DNA of 64,000 nt, from assembly GCA_035540495.1 (NCBI GenBank), contig DATLGL010000024.1:1-64000 (forward strand), read 5' to 3'. Positions 41,925 to 50,241 of this stretch are shown in pieces. Under the pieces are notes generated by a model. That model was not told the DNA's origin. It worked only from the letters and a program-made list of their open reading frames with translations, and made no database searches. This DNA is from DASVEG01 sp035540495. GTDB lineage: Bacteria; Actinomycetota; Acidimicrobiia; Acidimicrobiales; CADCTF01. The translations under genes were made by a program, and so were the position numbers. The stretch's first letter is position 1, and every line of letters starts with the position of its first letter.

Positions 41925-42677
41925 CTACGGGCGCAGTGCCGTCGACGTGGTGTCGCCGACGTTGGTGACCCCGGTCGTCGTCCCGGTGGACGACGACGTG
42001 GGAGCGGTGACGGCGTCGACGACCGGCGTGACGACCGGCGCGACCGCCGACTCGACCGGAGCGACCACCTGGGTGACCACCTCTGCCGCCGTCGGTCCGA
42101 TCACCGGCACCTCGGCGACCACCGAGGTCACCGGCTCGAGCAGGCTCGTCACGGGAGTCGGAGGCGCCGGCGCGATCGCGCCGTCGTTGGAGCTCGGGAT
42201 CCCGCTCCGCGCCGGCAGCGTCGATGCCGGTGACGAACCGACCCGCGGCGCGGTCGGGGCCGGAACGGCGACCGCGGGCAGCGCGCCCATCGCGGGCGAC
42301 TCGGTGGACGCCGGCGACGGCGCAGCGTTCGCGGGCGTTCCCGCGCCGAACGAAGCCAGCGCGTGGTCAGCGAGGTCGGCCGGGATGTCGAACGACGCGA
42401 AGCCTTCGCCGCCGAAGTCGACCGCTGCGGACGATGACGTCGATCCCGCCGCCGACGCCGCAGAGACGGTGCCTCGGTCGGCGTCACCCGCCGTCTCGCC
42501 CCCCAGCATCGACGCCAAGGTGAGGCCGTTCGCGGCCAGGAGCCCCGCGATCGACACGCCGATGCCGTACTGGAGCCACTTCGGCGGCTGGGTCGAGGCG
42601 CGGCTGACGACCCTGACCTTCGCCTTCGATCGTTCCGGGACGTCGAAGCTGCCTCCGGCTACGGTCACGCTCGTCAA
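41925..42677 (-). CDS. Low-complexity, single-helix membrane-anchored protein
   Basis: A 250-residue protein with a basic N terminus, one helix at about 37-58 and an outer region rich in Ala, Pro, Ser, Thr and Val that looks unstructured. The last 80 residues are dominated by Val/Thr/Pro-rich repeats. No domain was recognised. The start is a TTG at 42677 with GGAGG four bases upstream. The opposite strand is also open over nearly the same span (41947-42696), but lacks a believable start signal and a structured core, so the minus strand is preferred. It is divergent from the second nuo operon. Confidence 0.6.
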   Translation of the reverse strand: MTSVTVAGGSFDVPERSKAKVRVVSRASTQPPKWLQYGIGVSIAGLLAANGLTLASMLGGETAGDADRGTVSAASAAGSTSSSAAVDFGGEGFASFDIPADLADHALASFGAGTPANAAPSPASTESPAMGALPAVAVPAPTAPRVGSSPASTLPARSGIPSSNDGAIAPAPPTPVTSLLEPVTSVVAEVPVIGPTAAEVVTQVVAPVESAVAPVVTPVVDAVTAPTSSSTGTTTGVTNVGDTTSTALRP

Positions 42678-42691
42678 AGGTCCTCCCCAGG

Positions 42692-42721
42692 ACTAGTCAC
42701 ACCAGGTGAACGATGACTAGT
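42692..42721. repeat. Nested inverted repeat upstream of the second nuo operon
   Basis: ACTAGTCA at 42692-42699 and its exact complement TGACTAGT at 42714-42721 are separated by 14 bases. Inside sits a second dyad, CACC-A-GGTG, at 42700-42708. The structure lies in the 135-base divergent gap between the low-complexity protein and nuoA2 and looks like an operator. The right arm is part of CGATGACTAG, repeated with one change 80 bases downstream. Confidence 0.5.
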
Positions 42722-42773
42722 TCTCGGTCGGACGACCCGCCGGCTTGAGCCCGGCTCCTGCGCCGTTCCTACT

Positions 42774-42803
42774 TTGGCGACTTGTGAGGGCGATCACTAG
42801 GCT
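42774..42803 (+). promoter_or_regulatory. Promoter of the second nuo operon
   Basis: TTGGCG at 42774-42779 and TAGGCT at 42798-42803 with an 18-base spacer fit a sigma-70 promoter. The -10 ends 9 nt before the nuoA2 ATG, with no ribosome binding site, so the transcript is probably leaderless. CGATCACTAG (42791-42800) overlaps the -10 and repeats CGATGACTAG (42711-42720). Confidence 0.5.
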
Positions 42804-42812
42804 CGCCCGCCG

Positions 42813-43178
42813 ATGTCGGACTTCCTCCGGAGCTACCTCACGGTGGCGATCTTCGGAGGCGTCGCTGTGCTGCTCGCGGCCCTGCTCCTGGGCATCGGCA
42901 GCCTGCTGCGCCCCCGTCGGCCGACCCCCCAGAAGGTCATCGCGTACGAGTCGGGTGTCGATCCGGTCGGCACCGGCTGGTCGCAGAGCCAGATCCGTTA
43001 CTACGTGTTCGCGCTCCTCTTCGTCATGTTCGACATCGAGGCGGTCTTCATCTTCCCGTGGGCGACGGAGCTCGAGACGCTCCAGGTGTTCGGCCTGATC
43101 GAGATGTTCATCTTCATCGGCATCCTCGCCCTCGGCCTCGTCTACGCCTGGCGAAAGGGAGTCCTGCGGTGGGTCTAG
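42813..43178 (+). CDS. nuoA2: NADH-quinone oxidoreductase subunit A, operon 2
   Basis: A 121-residue three-helix subunit of normal family length, without the long tail of the first copy. IAYESGVDP after helix 1, RYYVFALLFVMFDIEAVFIFPWA and the conserved acidic residues are present. Only about half the residues match the first copy, so it is an old paralogue, not a recent duplication. ATG start directly behind a leaderless promoter. It opens the order A-B-C-D-H-I-J-K-L-M-N. The stop codon lies inside the nuoB2 start region (10-base overlap). Confidence 0.93.
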   Translation: MSDFLRSYLTVAIFGGVAVLLAALLLGIGSLLRPRRPTPQKVIAYESGVDPVGTGWSQSQIRYYVFALLFVMFDIEAVFIFPWATELETLQVFGLIEMFIFIGILALGLVYAWRKGVLRWV

Positions 43179-43789
43179 TCGAGAAGGGGTGGGTGCCGAA
43201 GCCCCTCACCAAGGTGCTGAACACCGCCCGGAAGTACTCCCTGTGGGTGTACCAGTGGGGGCTCGCCTGCTGCGCGATCGAGATGGGCGCGGCGTTCGGC
43301 TCGCCTCGCTACGACGTCATGCGCCTCGGGGTGATCCCGTTCCCGGCCTCGGCCCGTCAGGCCGACCTCGTCGTCATCTCCGGCACCGTCACCGACAAGA
43401 TGGCCGTGCCGATCCGGCGGCTCTACGAGCAGATGCCCGAGCCGAAGTACGTCATCTCGATGGGCTCGTGCGCGAACTGCGGAGGCCCTTACTGGGACAG
43501 CTACTCCGTCACCAAGGGCGTCGACCAGCTGATCCCCGTCGACGTCTACGTGCCGGGCTGTCCGCCCCGCCCGGAGGCGCTGCTGGAGGGCATCGTCCTC
43601 CTCCAGAAGATGATCCAGGGCGAAGACATGGTCGACCGCTGGACGAAGGGCGACGAGCAGGGTGTGGCCCAGCTGACCGCTCGCGAGCCGAACCCCGGCC
43701 GCGCGACCGGCGGCTCCGCGAAGTCGAACGAACCCGTGGTCGTCGGAGCCGCCTCCCGTGGCGAACGGAATCAGAGTCCGGTTCGATGA
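43169..43789 (+). CDS. nuoB2: NADH-quinone oxidoreductase subunit B, operon 2
   Basis: A 206-residue N2-cluster subunit. Ligands are Cys34-Cys35, Cys101 and Cys131 (VPGCPPRPE). An additional Cys104 in CANCGG is common in the family. The start is the GTG at 43169, preceded by AAGGGAG and overlapping the nuoA2 end. The C-terminal 45 residues are hydrophilic and variable. Overlaps nuoC2 by four bases. Confidence 0.93.
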   Translation: MGLVEKGWVPKPLTKVLNTARKYSLWVYQWGLACCAIEMGAAFGSPRYDVMRLGVIPFPASARQADLVVISGTVTDKMAVPIRRLYEQMPEPKYVISMGSCANCGGPYWDSYSVTKGVDQLIPVDVYVPGCPPRPEALLEGIVLLQKMIQGEDMVDRWTKGDEQGVAQLTAREPNPGRATGGSAKSNEPVVVGAASRGERNQSPVR

Positions 43790-44493
43790 GCGACACGCCG
43801 TCTGACGCACCCGCGGAGACGGAAGAGGCAGCGCAGCCGGCAGGGCCGCCGCCCGATCCCGAGCGGGAGGCGCTCCTCGAGGCGCTGCGGGCCGATCTCG
43901 GCGACGCGCTCCTCGACGCCCAGATCATCCCGGAAGACCTGGTGATCCGGGTCGACCGGACCGCGTGGCGCCGCGTCGCCGAGACCCTCAAGATCCGCCA
44001 CGGCTTCGAGTACTTCTGCTTCCTGTCCGGCATCGACTGGCTGAAGAGCCCCGAGCTCGAGACCCGCTACGAGCAGGTCTACGGCGCGATCGAGGGCGAA
44101 GAGGCCGCGAGCGACGGCGACCCGAGCCCCTTCCTCGGCGACCGAGTCGGAGGAGGGGACGGCCGTTTCACCGTCTTCCTCCGCCTGCAGAACCTCCGGA
44201 CGAAGCTCGGCATCACCGTGAAGGCCGACCTCGACGACGCCAACCCCGCGGTCGAGACGCTGATCGCGGTCTTCCGCGGTGCCGACTGGCACGAGCGCGA
44301 GACCTGGGAGATGTTCGGTTTCGACTTCACCGGACATCCGGCGTTGCGCCACATCTACCTGCCCACGGAGTTCGAGGGTTTCCCGCTGCGCAAGGACTTC
44401 CCGCTCCTCGCCCGTGCGGTGAAGCCGTGGCCCGGCCTCGTCGACAAGGAGCCGATCCCGGGCGAAGACGAAGAAGAGGAGGCCAACGCGTGA
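43786..44493 (+). CDS. nuoC2: NADH-quinone oxidoreductase subunit C, operon 2
   Basis: A 235-residue 30 kDa-family subunit. The signature RETWEMFGFDFTGHPALRHI and the LPTEFEGFPLRKDFPL segment are present. An acidic N-terminal extension (about 40 residues), an acidic, Gly-rich insertion near residue 110 (GDPSPFLGDRVGGGDG) and an acidic tail make it longer than the first copy (181). The ATG at 43786 overlaps the nuoB2 stop; longer readings would lie inside nuoB2. Confidence 0.92.
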   Translation: MSDTPSDAPAETEEAAQPAGPPPDPEREALLEALRADLGDALLDAQIIPEDLVIRVDRTAWRRVAETLKIRHGFEYFCFLSGIDWLKSPELETRYEQVYGAIEGEEAASDGDPSPFLGDRVGGGDGRFTVFLRLQNLRTKLGITVKADLDDANPAVETLIAVFRGADWHERETWEMFGFDFTGHPALRHIYLPTEFEGFPLRKDFPLLARAVKPWPGLVDKEPIPGEDEEEEANA

Positions 44494-45662
44494 CGCTCAC
44501 GGAGCAGCAGCAGGTCTCGTACATCGCGAGCCAGGCCGCGGAAGCTCGCGTCCGCTTCGAGCTCGAGACCGAGGGGATGACCCTCAACATCGGCCCGCAG
44601 CACCCCGCCACCCACGGCACGCTGCGCATCGTCTGCCGCCTCGACGGCGAGCAGGTGGTGTGGGCCGATCCCGTCTGCGGCTACATGCACCGCGGCTACG
44701 AGAAGCTCGTCGAGGCCCGCAAGTACCAGCAGGTCACGACCCTCATCAACCGCATCGACTGGCTCGGCCACTTCGCCAACGAGGTGCCGTTCATCCTCGC
44801 CGTCGAGCGGCTCTACGAGGTCGAGGCGCCCGAGCGGGCACAGTGGTTGCGCACGATCTTCTTCGAGATGGCGCGCATTGCGAACATCACCCTGTTCCTG
44901 GGCGACATGGGCGTGCAGCTGGGTGCCATCACCCCGGTCTTCTACGCCTTCCGCGACCGCGAGCACGTGCTCAACCTCATGGAGGCGGTCACCGGCGGAC
45001 GCTTCCACCCGAACTTCGACCGCGTCGGCGGCCTCAAGGACGACCTGCCGAAGGGGTGGGGCGACGAGACCAAGGCCGTGATGCGCAAGGTCGAGGAGTT
45101 CTGCGACCAGATGGAGAACCTCTTGGTCGGCAACGAGATCTTCGAGAAGCGCACCCGCGGCATCGGCGTCGTCCCGCAGAAGGTCGCCCTCGAGTACGGC
45201 CTGTCCGGAGCGAACCTGCGCTCCACCGGGGTCGACTGGGACATCCGCCGCGACGAGCCCTCGCCGCTCGCGTGGAAGCATGCCGACTGGAAGGTCATCA
45301 CCCACACTGCGGGCGATTCGTTCGCGCGCTACTGGGTCCGCCTGCAGGAGACGCGCGAGGCGGCGAAGATCGTCACCCAGCTGATCGACGGCCTGCCGTC
45401 GGGCCCGATCATGGCGAAGATGCCCGCGCGCCTCCGGGTGCCGAAGGGCGAGGCGTGGGTCCACACCGAGAACCCGCTCGGGGAGATGGGTTACTACGTC
45501 GTCTCCGACGGCGGCCCGAGCGGCCCGTTCCGCTGCAAGATCCGGACGCCCTCGTTCAACAACATCTCGATCCTGCCGTGGCTGTTGCGCGGCACCTACG
45601 TGCCCGACGTCGTCGCGATCCTCGCGAGCCTCTACTTCATCCTGGGGGACATCGACCGGTGA
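44490..45662 (+). CDS. nuoD2: NADH-quinone oxidoreductase subunit D, operon 2
   Basis: A 390-residue 49 kDa-family subunit lining the quinone site. GPQHPATHGTLR is at 35-46. At the position of the arginine that NDUFAF7 dimethylates in mitochondrial NDUFS2, this protein has Arg68 (MHRGYEK), unlike Thr99 of the first copy. Eleven bases past the end of this operon lies a MidA/NDUFAF7-type gene. The GTG start overlaps the nuoC2 stop, with GAGGAGG about seven bases upstream. The C terminus LGDIDR matches the family. Confidence 0.94.
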   Translation: MTLTEQQQVSYIASQAAEARVRFELETEGMTLNIGPQHPATHGTLRIVCRLDGEQVVWADPVCGYMHRGYEKLVEARKYQQVTTLINRIDWLGHFANEVPFILAVERLYEVEAPERAQWLRTIFFEMARIANITLFLGDMGVQLGAITPVFYAFRDREHVLNLMEAVTGGRFHPNFDRVGGLKDDLPKGWGDETKAVMRKVEEFCDQMENLLVGNEIFEKRTRGIGVVPQKVALEYGLSGANLRSTGVDWDIRRDEPSPLAWKHADWKVITHTAGDSFARYWVRLQETREAAKIVTQLIDGLPSGPIMAKMPARLRVPKGEAWVHTENPLGEMGYYVVSDGGPSGPFRCKIRTPSFNNISILPWLLRGTYVPDVVAILASLYFILGDIDR

Positions 45663-46696
45663 GCCTCGGCGGTTCGCTCCTCGCTCTCGCCTACTGGCAG
45701 GAGACGCTGCTGCGCGTCCTCGGCGTGCTGCTCGCGGTCATCCTGCCGGCCGGCGGGTTCGTCTACCTGTTCCTCTTCAAGATGATGAGCCGCATGCAGA
45801 GCCGGCTCGGGCCCATGGAGGCCGGACCGTACGGCTCGTTGCAGCTGCTCGCCGAGGTCGGCAAGTTCCTCCAGAAGGAAGACCTCGCGCCCGAGGGCGC
45901 CGACCGCCGTCTCTTCAAGATGGCGCCCTACATCGTCCTCATCTCGGTGCTCCTGGTCTACGTCGCGGTGCCCTTCGGCCCCGACGCGTGGTTCACCGAC
46001 CTCGACTCCGGGATCTTCTACATCCTCGCGGTGTCGTCGCTCTCGGTGCTCGGGATCCTCGTCGCGGGGTGGGCGTCGGCCAACAAGTACTCGCTCACCG
46101 GCGGCATCCGAGCCGCAGGCCAGCTGATCGCCTACGAGATCCCGATGGTGCTCGCGGTCGTCGGCGTCGTGATCCAGGCCGGAACGCTCAACCTGCAGCA
46201 GATCGTGCGAGCGCAGGCCGAGGGCGAGATCTTCGGCTTCGGTGCCTTCGGCAACCCGTTCATCCTCACCCAGTTCGTGGGCTTCGTCCTCTTCATGATC
46301 GCCATGCAGGCCGAGCTGACCCAGGCGCCGTTCGACATGCCGATCGCCGAGTCGGAGATCGTCACCGGCTACATGACCGAGTACACCGGCATGCGGTTCC
46401 TGCTCTTCTTCATCGGCGAGTTCGCCACCGCAGGCGCCTTCTCCGCCGTCGTCGCCACGCTGTTCCTCGGTGGCTGGTACCTGCCCGGCCTCTCCCTCGA
46501 CGCCAACTACATGAACATCGTCGGTCCGCTGATCCTCTTCGGGAAGATGCTGCTGGTCGCGTTCTTCATCTTCTGGATCCGCTTCACCTACCCGCGGTTC
46601 CGTGAGGATCAGCTGCAGTCGTTCGCCTGGAAGGCGCTGATCCCGATCTCGCTCGTCAACATCCTCGTGACCGGCATCCTCAAGGTGGTCTTCTAG
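45659..46696 (+). CDS. nuoH2: NADH-quinone oxidoreductase subunit H, operon 2
   Basis: A 345-residue membrane subunit of usual length. The motifs are SRMQSRLGPMEAGP in place of the common RMQxRxGPNRVGP, GKFLQKEDLAP, AQLTQ-like TQAPFDMPIAESEIVTGYMTEY and RFTYPRFREDQLQ. The quinone-site loop reads QAPFD rather than RPPFD of the first copy. GTG start overlapping the nuoD2 stop by four bases; nuoI2 begins at the next base after the stop. nuoE, F and G are absent between nuoD2 and nuoH2. Confidence 0.93.
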   Translation: MSLGGSLLALAYWQETLLRVLGVLLAVILPAGGFVYLFLFKMMSRMQSRLGPMEAGPYGSLQLLAEVGKFLQKEDLAPEGADRRLFKMAPYIVLISVLLVYVAVPFGPDAWFTDLDSGIFYILAVSSLSVLGILVAGWASANKYSLTGGIRAAGQLIAYEIPMVLAVVGVVIQAGTLNLQQIVRAQAEGEIFGFGAFGNPFILTQFVGFVLFMIAMQAELTQAPFDMPIAESEIVTGYMTEYTGMRFLLFFIGEFATAGAFSAVVATLFLGGWYLPGLSLDANYMNIVGPLILFGKMLLVAFFIFWIRFTYPRFREDQLQSFAWKALIPISLVNILVTGILKVVF

Positions 46697-47224
46697 ATGC
46701 CTCCCAAGAAGCCGGAGCTCCCCGGCGTCATCAAGGGCCTGGGCGTCACGTTCAAGACGATGCTCACGAAGCCCGTCACGGTGCAGTACCCGCACGAGCG
46801 GGAGGCACCGCCGACCCGGGCCCGTGGCGTCATCGCCCTGCTCGAAGAGAACTGCACCGTGTGCATGCTGTGCGCCCGCGAGTGCCCCGACTGGTGCATC
46901 TACATCGAGGGTCACAACGACAAGGCGCCGCCCCGGCGTGAGGGTGGCAAGCCGCGCACGATCAACGTGCTCGACCGGTTCGACATCGACTTCTCGCTGT
47001 GCATGTACTGCGGGATCTGCGTCGAGGTCTGCCCCTTCGACGCGCTGTTCTGGACCCCCGAGTACGAGTACAGCGAGCTGAGCATCGCCGACCTCCTGCA
47101 CGACAAGCAGCGCCTCGGCGAGTGGTTCGAGACCGTCCCCGAGCCCCCGGCCTACGAGTCCGGCGCACAGGTGAAGGCGAAGAAGTACGCCTCGCCCGCG
47201 GCGGCCCGAGCGAAGAACGCGTAG
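46697..47224 (+). CDS. nuoI2: NADH-quinone oxidoreductase subunit I, operon 2
   Basis: A 175-residue subunit with two [4Fe-4S] clusters bound by Cys53, 56, 59 and 63, and Cys102, 105, 108 and 112. YPHERE near residue 31 is the docking segment. In an enzyme without NuoEFG this subunit is the likely entry point for electrons, as in the ferredoxin-using NDH-1 of chloroplasts and cyanobacteria. ATG directly after the nuoH2 stop. The tail is Lys/Ala-rich. Confidence 0.93.
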   Translation: MPPKKPELPGVIKGLGVTFKTMLTKPVTVQYPHEREAPPTRARGVIALLEENCTVCMLCARECPDWCIYIEGHNDKAPPRREGGKPRTINVLDRFDIDFSLCMYCGICVEVCPFDALFWTPEYEYSELSIADLLHDKQRLGEWFETVPEPPAYESGAQVKAKKYASPAAARAKNA

Positions 47225-47231
47225 CGAGTCG

Positions 47232-47729
47232 ATGGTCGCTCAGAACGTCTTCTTCGGGATCCTCGCCCTGGTCATGGGCGTCTCGGCCATCCGGGTCGTC
47301 ACGGTGAAGAACGTGGTGCACGCCGCGCTCTACCTCGTCCTCGTGTTCGCCGGTGTCGCCGGGATCTTCATCCTCCTGGCGGCCGAGTTCCTGGCCGTCG
47401 TGCAGGTGCTCGTCTACATCGGCGCCATCCTCGTCCTGTTCCTCTTCGGAACGATGCTCACGCGCGCGCCGATCGGCCGCACGCCCGACCTCGACAACCC
47501 GGCCGGCCAGCGCGGCCTCAGCGCGCTCGTCGCCCTCGCCCTGTTCGGCTTCCTCGGTGCGATCCTGGTCGACGCCTTCAGCGACTCGAAGGTCGAGCCG
47601 ACCGGCGTGGTCACGTCGAGCGACGTCGCCCTGTCGATCTTCCAGGACTACGTGATCCCCTTCGAGGTCATCTCGATCCTGCTCACCGCCGCCCTCATCG
47701 GCGCCGTCGTCATCGCACGGAGGGATTGA
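47232..47729 (+). CDS. nuoJ2: NADH-quinone oxidoreductase subunit J, operon 2
   Basis: A 165-residue five-helix subunit of normal length, without the charged tail of the first copy. NVVHAALYLVLVFAGVAGIFILL and FLAVVQVLVYIGAILVLFLFGTML are the typical helix 2-3 segments. ATG at 47232, seven bases after nuoI2. The stop overlaps the nuoK2 start. Confidence 0.92.
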   Translation: MVAQNVFFGILALVMGVSAIRVVTVKNVVHAALYLVLVFAGVAGIFILLAAEFLAVVQVLVYIGAILVLFLFGTMLTRAPIGRTPDLDNPAGQRGLSALVALALFGFLGAILVDAFSDSKVEPTGVVTSSDVALSIFQDYVIPFEVISILLTAALIGAVVIARRD

Positions 47730-48037
47730 TGTATCTCACACAGTTCCTTCTGCTCGCCGCGTTCCTGTTCTGCGTCGGCATCTACGGCGTGATCGCACGG
47801 AAGAACGCGGTGCTGGTGCTGATGTCGATCGAGTTGATCCTCAACTCGGTGAACATCAACCTCGTCGCGCTGGGGGCATGGCGCGGCTTCGAGGAGCAGA
47901 TCATCGCCTCGGTGTTCTCGCTCTTCATCATCGCGGTCGCCGCGGCCGAGGTCGGCGTCGGGCTCGCGATCGTCCTGCTCATCTACCGGAACCGGCAGTC
48001 CGTCGACCTCTCGCAGGTCGCGGAGATGAAGGGCTGA
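47729..48037 (+). CDS. nuoK2: NADH-quinone oxidoreductase subunit K, operon 2
   Basis: A 102-residue three-helix subunit with both conserved glutamates (VLMSIELILNSVNI and AAAEVGVGLAIVL). GGAGGG at 47719-47724 lies four bases before the ATG at 47729, which is preferred over the TTG one codon upstream. The start overlaps the nuoJ2 stop by one base. Confidence 0.93.
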   Translation: MYLTQFLLLAAFLFCVGIYGVIARKNAVLVLMSIELILNSVNINLVALGAWRGFEEQIIASVFSLFIIAVAAAEVGVGLAIVLLIYRNRQSVDLSQVAEMKG

Positions 48038-48042
48038 CGCGG

Positions 48043-50223
48043 ATGCTCGAGTACGCCTGGGTCGTCCCCGCCATCACCTTCACGTCGTTCTGGATCATCC
48101 TCCTCTTCGGCAAGAAGCTCCCGATGAAGGGCGCCGAGGTCGGCATCGGCGCGTTGGTCATGTGCTTCGTGCTGTCGGTCGCCCTCTCGGGCGCGTGGAT
48201 CTCGCGCACTGCCGACCTGGAGGTCGAAGCGCACAAGACGGTCGAGACCGGCGAGCACGGGTCGAAGACCGACGATCACGGCGGCGAGAGCGACTCCTCC
48301 GGCGACCATGGCGGCGGCGGCGACCATCGCCTCGTGCTGCCGTCACCGGCACCGCTCGTGATGGGCGCGGCCGAGGGTGGCGAGGGCGGCCACCACAGCT
48401 ACATCATCCGGGAGCCGGTCCAGAAGGAGTGGACCTGGTTCTCGAACGGCCAGATCGACATCAAGGCCGGCATCCACATCGACGGCCTCGCCGTCGCGCT
48501 GCTGTTCGTCGTCTCGACGATCTCGCTGCTCGTCCACATCTTCTCGACGAGCTACGTCCACGGCGACGAGCGCTTCACGCACTACTTCGCGTTCCTGAGC
48601 CTCTTCACGACGGGCATGTTCGTGCTCGTCACCGCGAGCAACACCCTGCAGGCGTTGTTCGGCTGGGAGCTCATGGGTCTCTGCTCCTTCGGCCTCATCG
48701 GCCACTGGTGGGAGCAGTACCCGAACGCCCGCGCTGCGTTGAAGGCGTTCTTCACCACCCGTACGGGTGACGTCGGCCTCCTCGTCGGTATCTCGATCCT
48801 GTTCTTCGCCGCAGGCGAGACGTTCGACATCGCGTCGACGAACGCGGCCGCCATCGCCGGTGAGATCCCCGACGGCGTGCTCATCGCAGCTGCCGCGGCG
48901 TTGCTCGTCGCCGTCATCGGGAAGAGCGCGCAGTTCCCCCTCCACACCTGGCTGCCGGACGCCATGGCCGGCCCGACGCCGGTCTCCGCGCTCATCCACG
49001 CGGCCACGATGGTCGTCGCGGGCGTCTACCTCATCGCGCGTCTGTACGGCGTCTTCTGGGAGGCCTTCGACATCGCCGACGGCGGGTTCAACGCCATCGC
49101 GATCGTCGGCGGCATCACGATCCTCATCGCCGCCGCGCTCGCCTTCGTCCAGCGCGACATCAAGAAGGTCCTCGCCTACTCGACCGTCAGCCAGCTCGGC
49201 TTCATGGTGATGGCCTTGGGCGTCGGCGCGTGGACCGCGGCGATCTTCCACCTCTTCACCCACGCCTTCTTCAAGGCGTGCCTCTTCCTCGGCGCCGGCT
49301 CGGTCAGCCACTCGGGCTCGCACCACAGCTTCGACATGGTCGCCGACATGGGCGGCCTGAAGAAGTACATGCCGAAGACGTTCTGGACCTTCGCCACCGC
49401 CACGCTCGCGCTCGCCGGCGTGCCCCCGCTCGCGGGCTTCTGGTCGAAGGACGAGATCCTCCTCGGAGCGGGCGAGAACGGCTACACGTTCTTCCTCGTC
49501 GTCGGCCTCGTCGGCGCCTTCATGACCGCGGCGTACATGACCCGCTGCGTCTACCTCACCTTCTTCGGCGAGCCTCGAGGTGCCGCGGCCCACCACCACC
49601 CGCACGAGTCGCCGTCGACGATCACGATCCCGCTGATCATCCTCGCCGTGCTCTCGGTGTTCGCCGGCCTGCTCAACGCTCCCGGGATCCTCAAGTTCAC
49701 CGAGTGGACCGACAACATCACCGTCATCACCGCGGGGATGGAGCACCACGACTTCTCGATCATCACCGCGCTCTTCTCGGTGGTCGTCGGCCTCGGCGGC
49801 ATCCTGACCGCCTACGCCTACTACTGGAAGGGCTTCCGGGTCGGCGTGCTCAAGTACGACCAGGGCATCAGCGGGTCGATCTACCGCTTCCTCGGCAACA
49901 AGTACTACCTCGACGACCTCTACGAGAAGGGCGTCGTCGCGGGCGTCAGCGGGCCCGTCGCCCGCGCCGCCTACTGGATCAACCAGAAGGTGCTCGACGG
50001 AGTGGTCAACGGCGCAGGCGTCACCGCCCGCGGCCTCGCCCGCTTCGTCTACGAGATCCTCGACCAGAAGGTGGTCGACGGCATCGTCAACGGAACCGGA
50101 TACGCGTCCGAGGGCGCCGGCGCCGGTCTCCGAGTTGTCCAGACCGGCAAGGTCCAGCAGTACGCGGTCGCCATGTTCATCGGCGTGATCGCGTTCGCCG
50201 GACTCCTCGTGGTGTTCGTCTAA
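48043..50223 (+). CDS. nuoL2: NADH-quinone oxidoreductase subunit L, operon 2
   Basis: A 726-residue antiporter-like subunit, about 70 longer than the first copy. Between helix 2 (ending near residue 52) and helix 3 (about 145) is a polar insert rich in His, Gly, Asp and Ser. A second His-rich stretch (AAHHHPHESP) comes before helix 14. The core is intact: FGWELMGLCSFGLIGHWW, PLHTWLPDAMAGPTPVSALIHAATMV, KKVLAYSTVSQLGFM and FWSKDEILLG. The lateral helix and C-terminal helix are present. The ATG at 48043 is five bases after the nuoK2 stop. Confidence 0.93.
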   Translation: MLEYAWVVPAITFTSFWIILLFGKKLPMKGAEVGIGALVMCFVLSVALSGAWISRTADLEVEAHKTVETGEHGSKTDDHGGESDSSGDHGGGGDHRLVLPSPAPLVMGAAEGGEGGHHSYIIREPVQKEWTWFSNGQIDIKAGIHIDGLAVALLFVVSTISLLVHIFSTSYVHGDERFTHYFAFLSLFTTGMFVLVTASNTLQALFGWELMGLCSFGLIGHWWEQYPNARAALKAFFTTRTGDVGLLVGISILFFAAGETFDIASTNAAAIAGEIPDGVLIAAAAALLVAVIGKSAQFPLHTWLPDAMAGPTPVSALIHAATMVVAGVYLIARLYGVFWEAFDIADGGFNAIAIVGGITILIAAALAFVQRDIKKVLAYSTVSQLGFMVMALGVGAWTAAIFHLFTHAFFKACLFLGAGSVSHSGSHHSFDMVADMGGLKKYMPKTFWTFATATLALAGVPPLAGFWSKDEILLGAGENGYTFFLVVGLVGAFMTAAYMTRCVYLTFFGEPRGAAAHHHPHESPSTITIPLIILAVLSVFAGLLNAPGILKFTEWTDNITVITAGMEHHDFSIITALFSVVVGLGGILTAYAYYWKGFRVGVLKYDQGISGSIYRFLGNKYYLDDLYEKGVVAGVSGPVARAAYWINQKVLDGVVNGAGVTARGLARFVYEILDQKVVDGIVNGTGYASEGAGAGLRVVQTGKVQQYAVAMFIGVIAFAGLLVVFV

Positions 50224-50241
50224 GGGCTCAAGGGAGAGACT

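Noticed and set aside
41947..42696. A plus-strand frame of 249 codons opposite the low-complexity protein
   Set aside because: It lacks a start signal and a membrane or domain core; the minus-strand frame has GGAGG and a clear helix.
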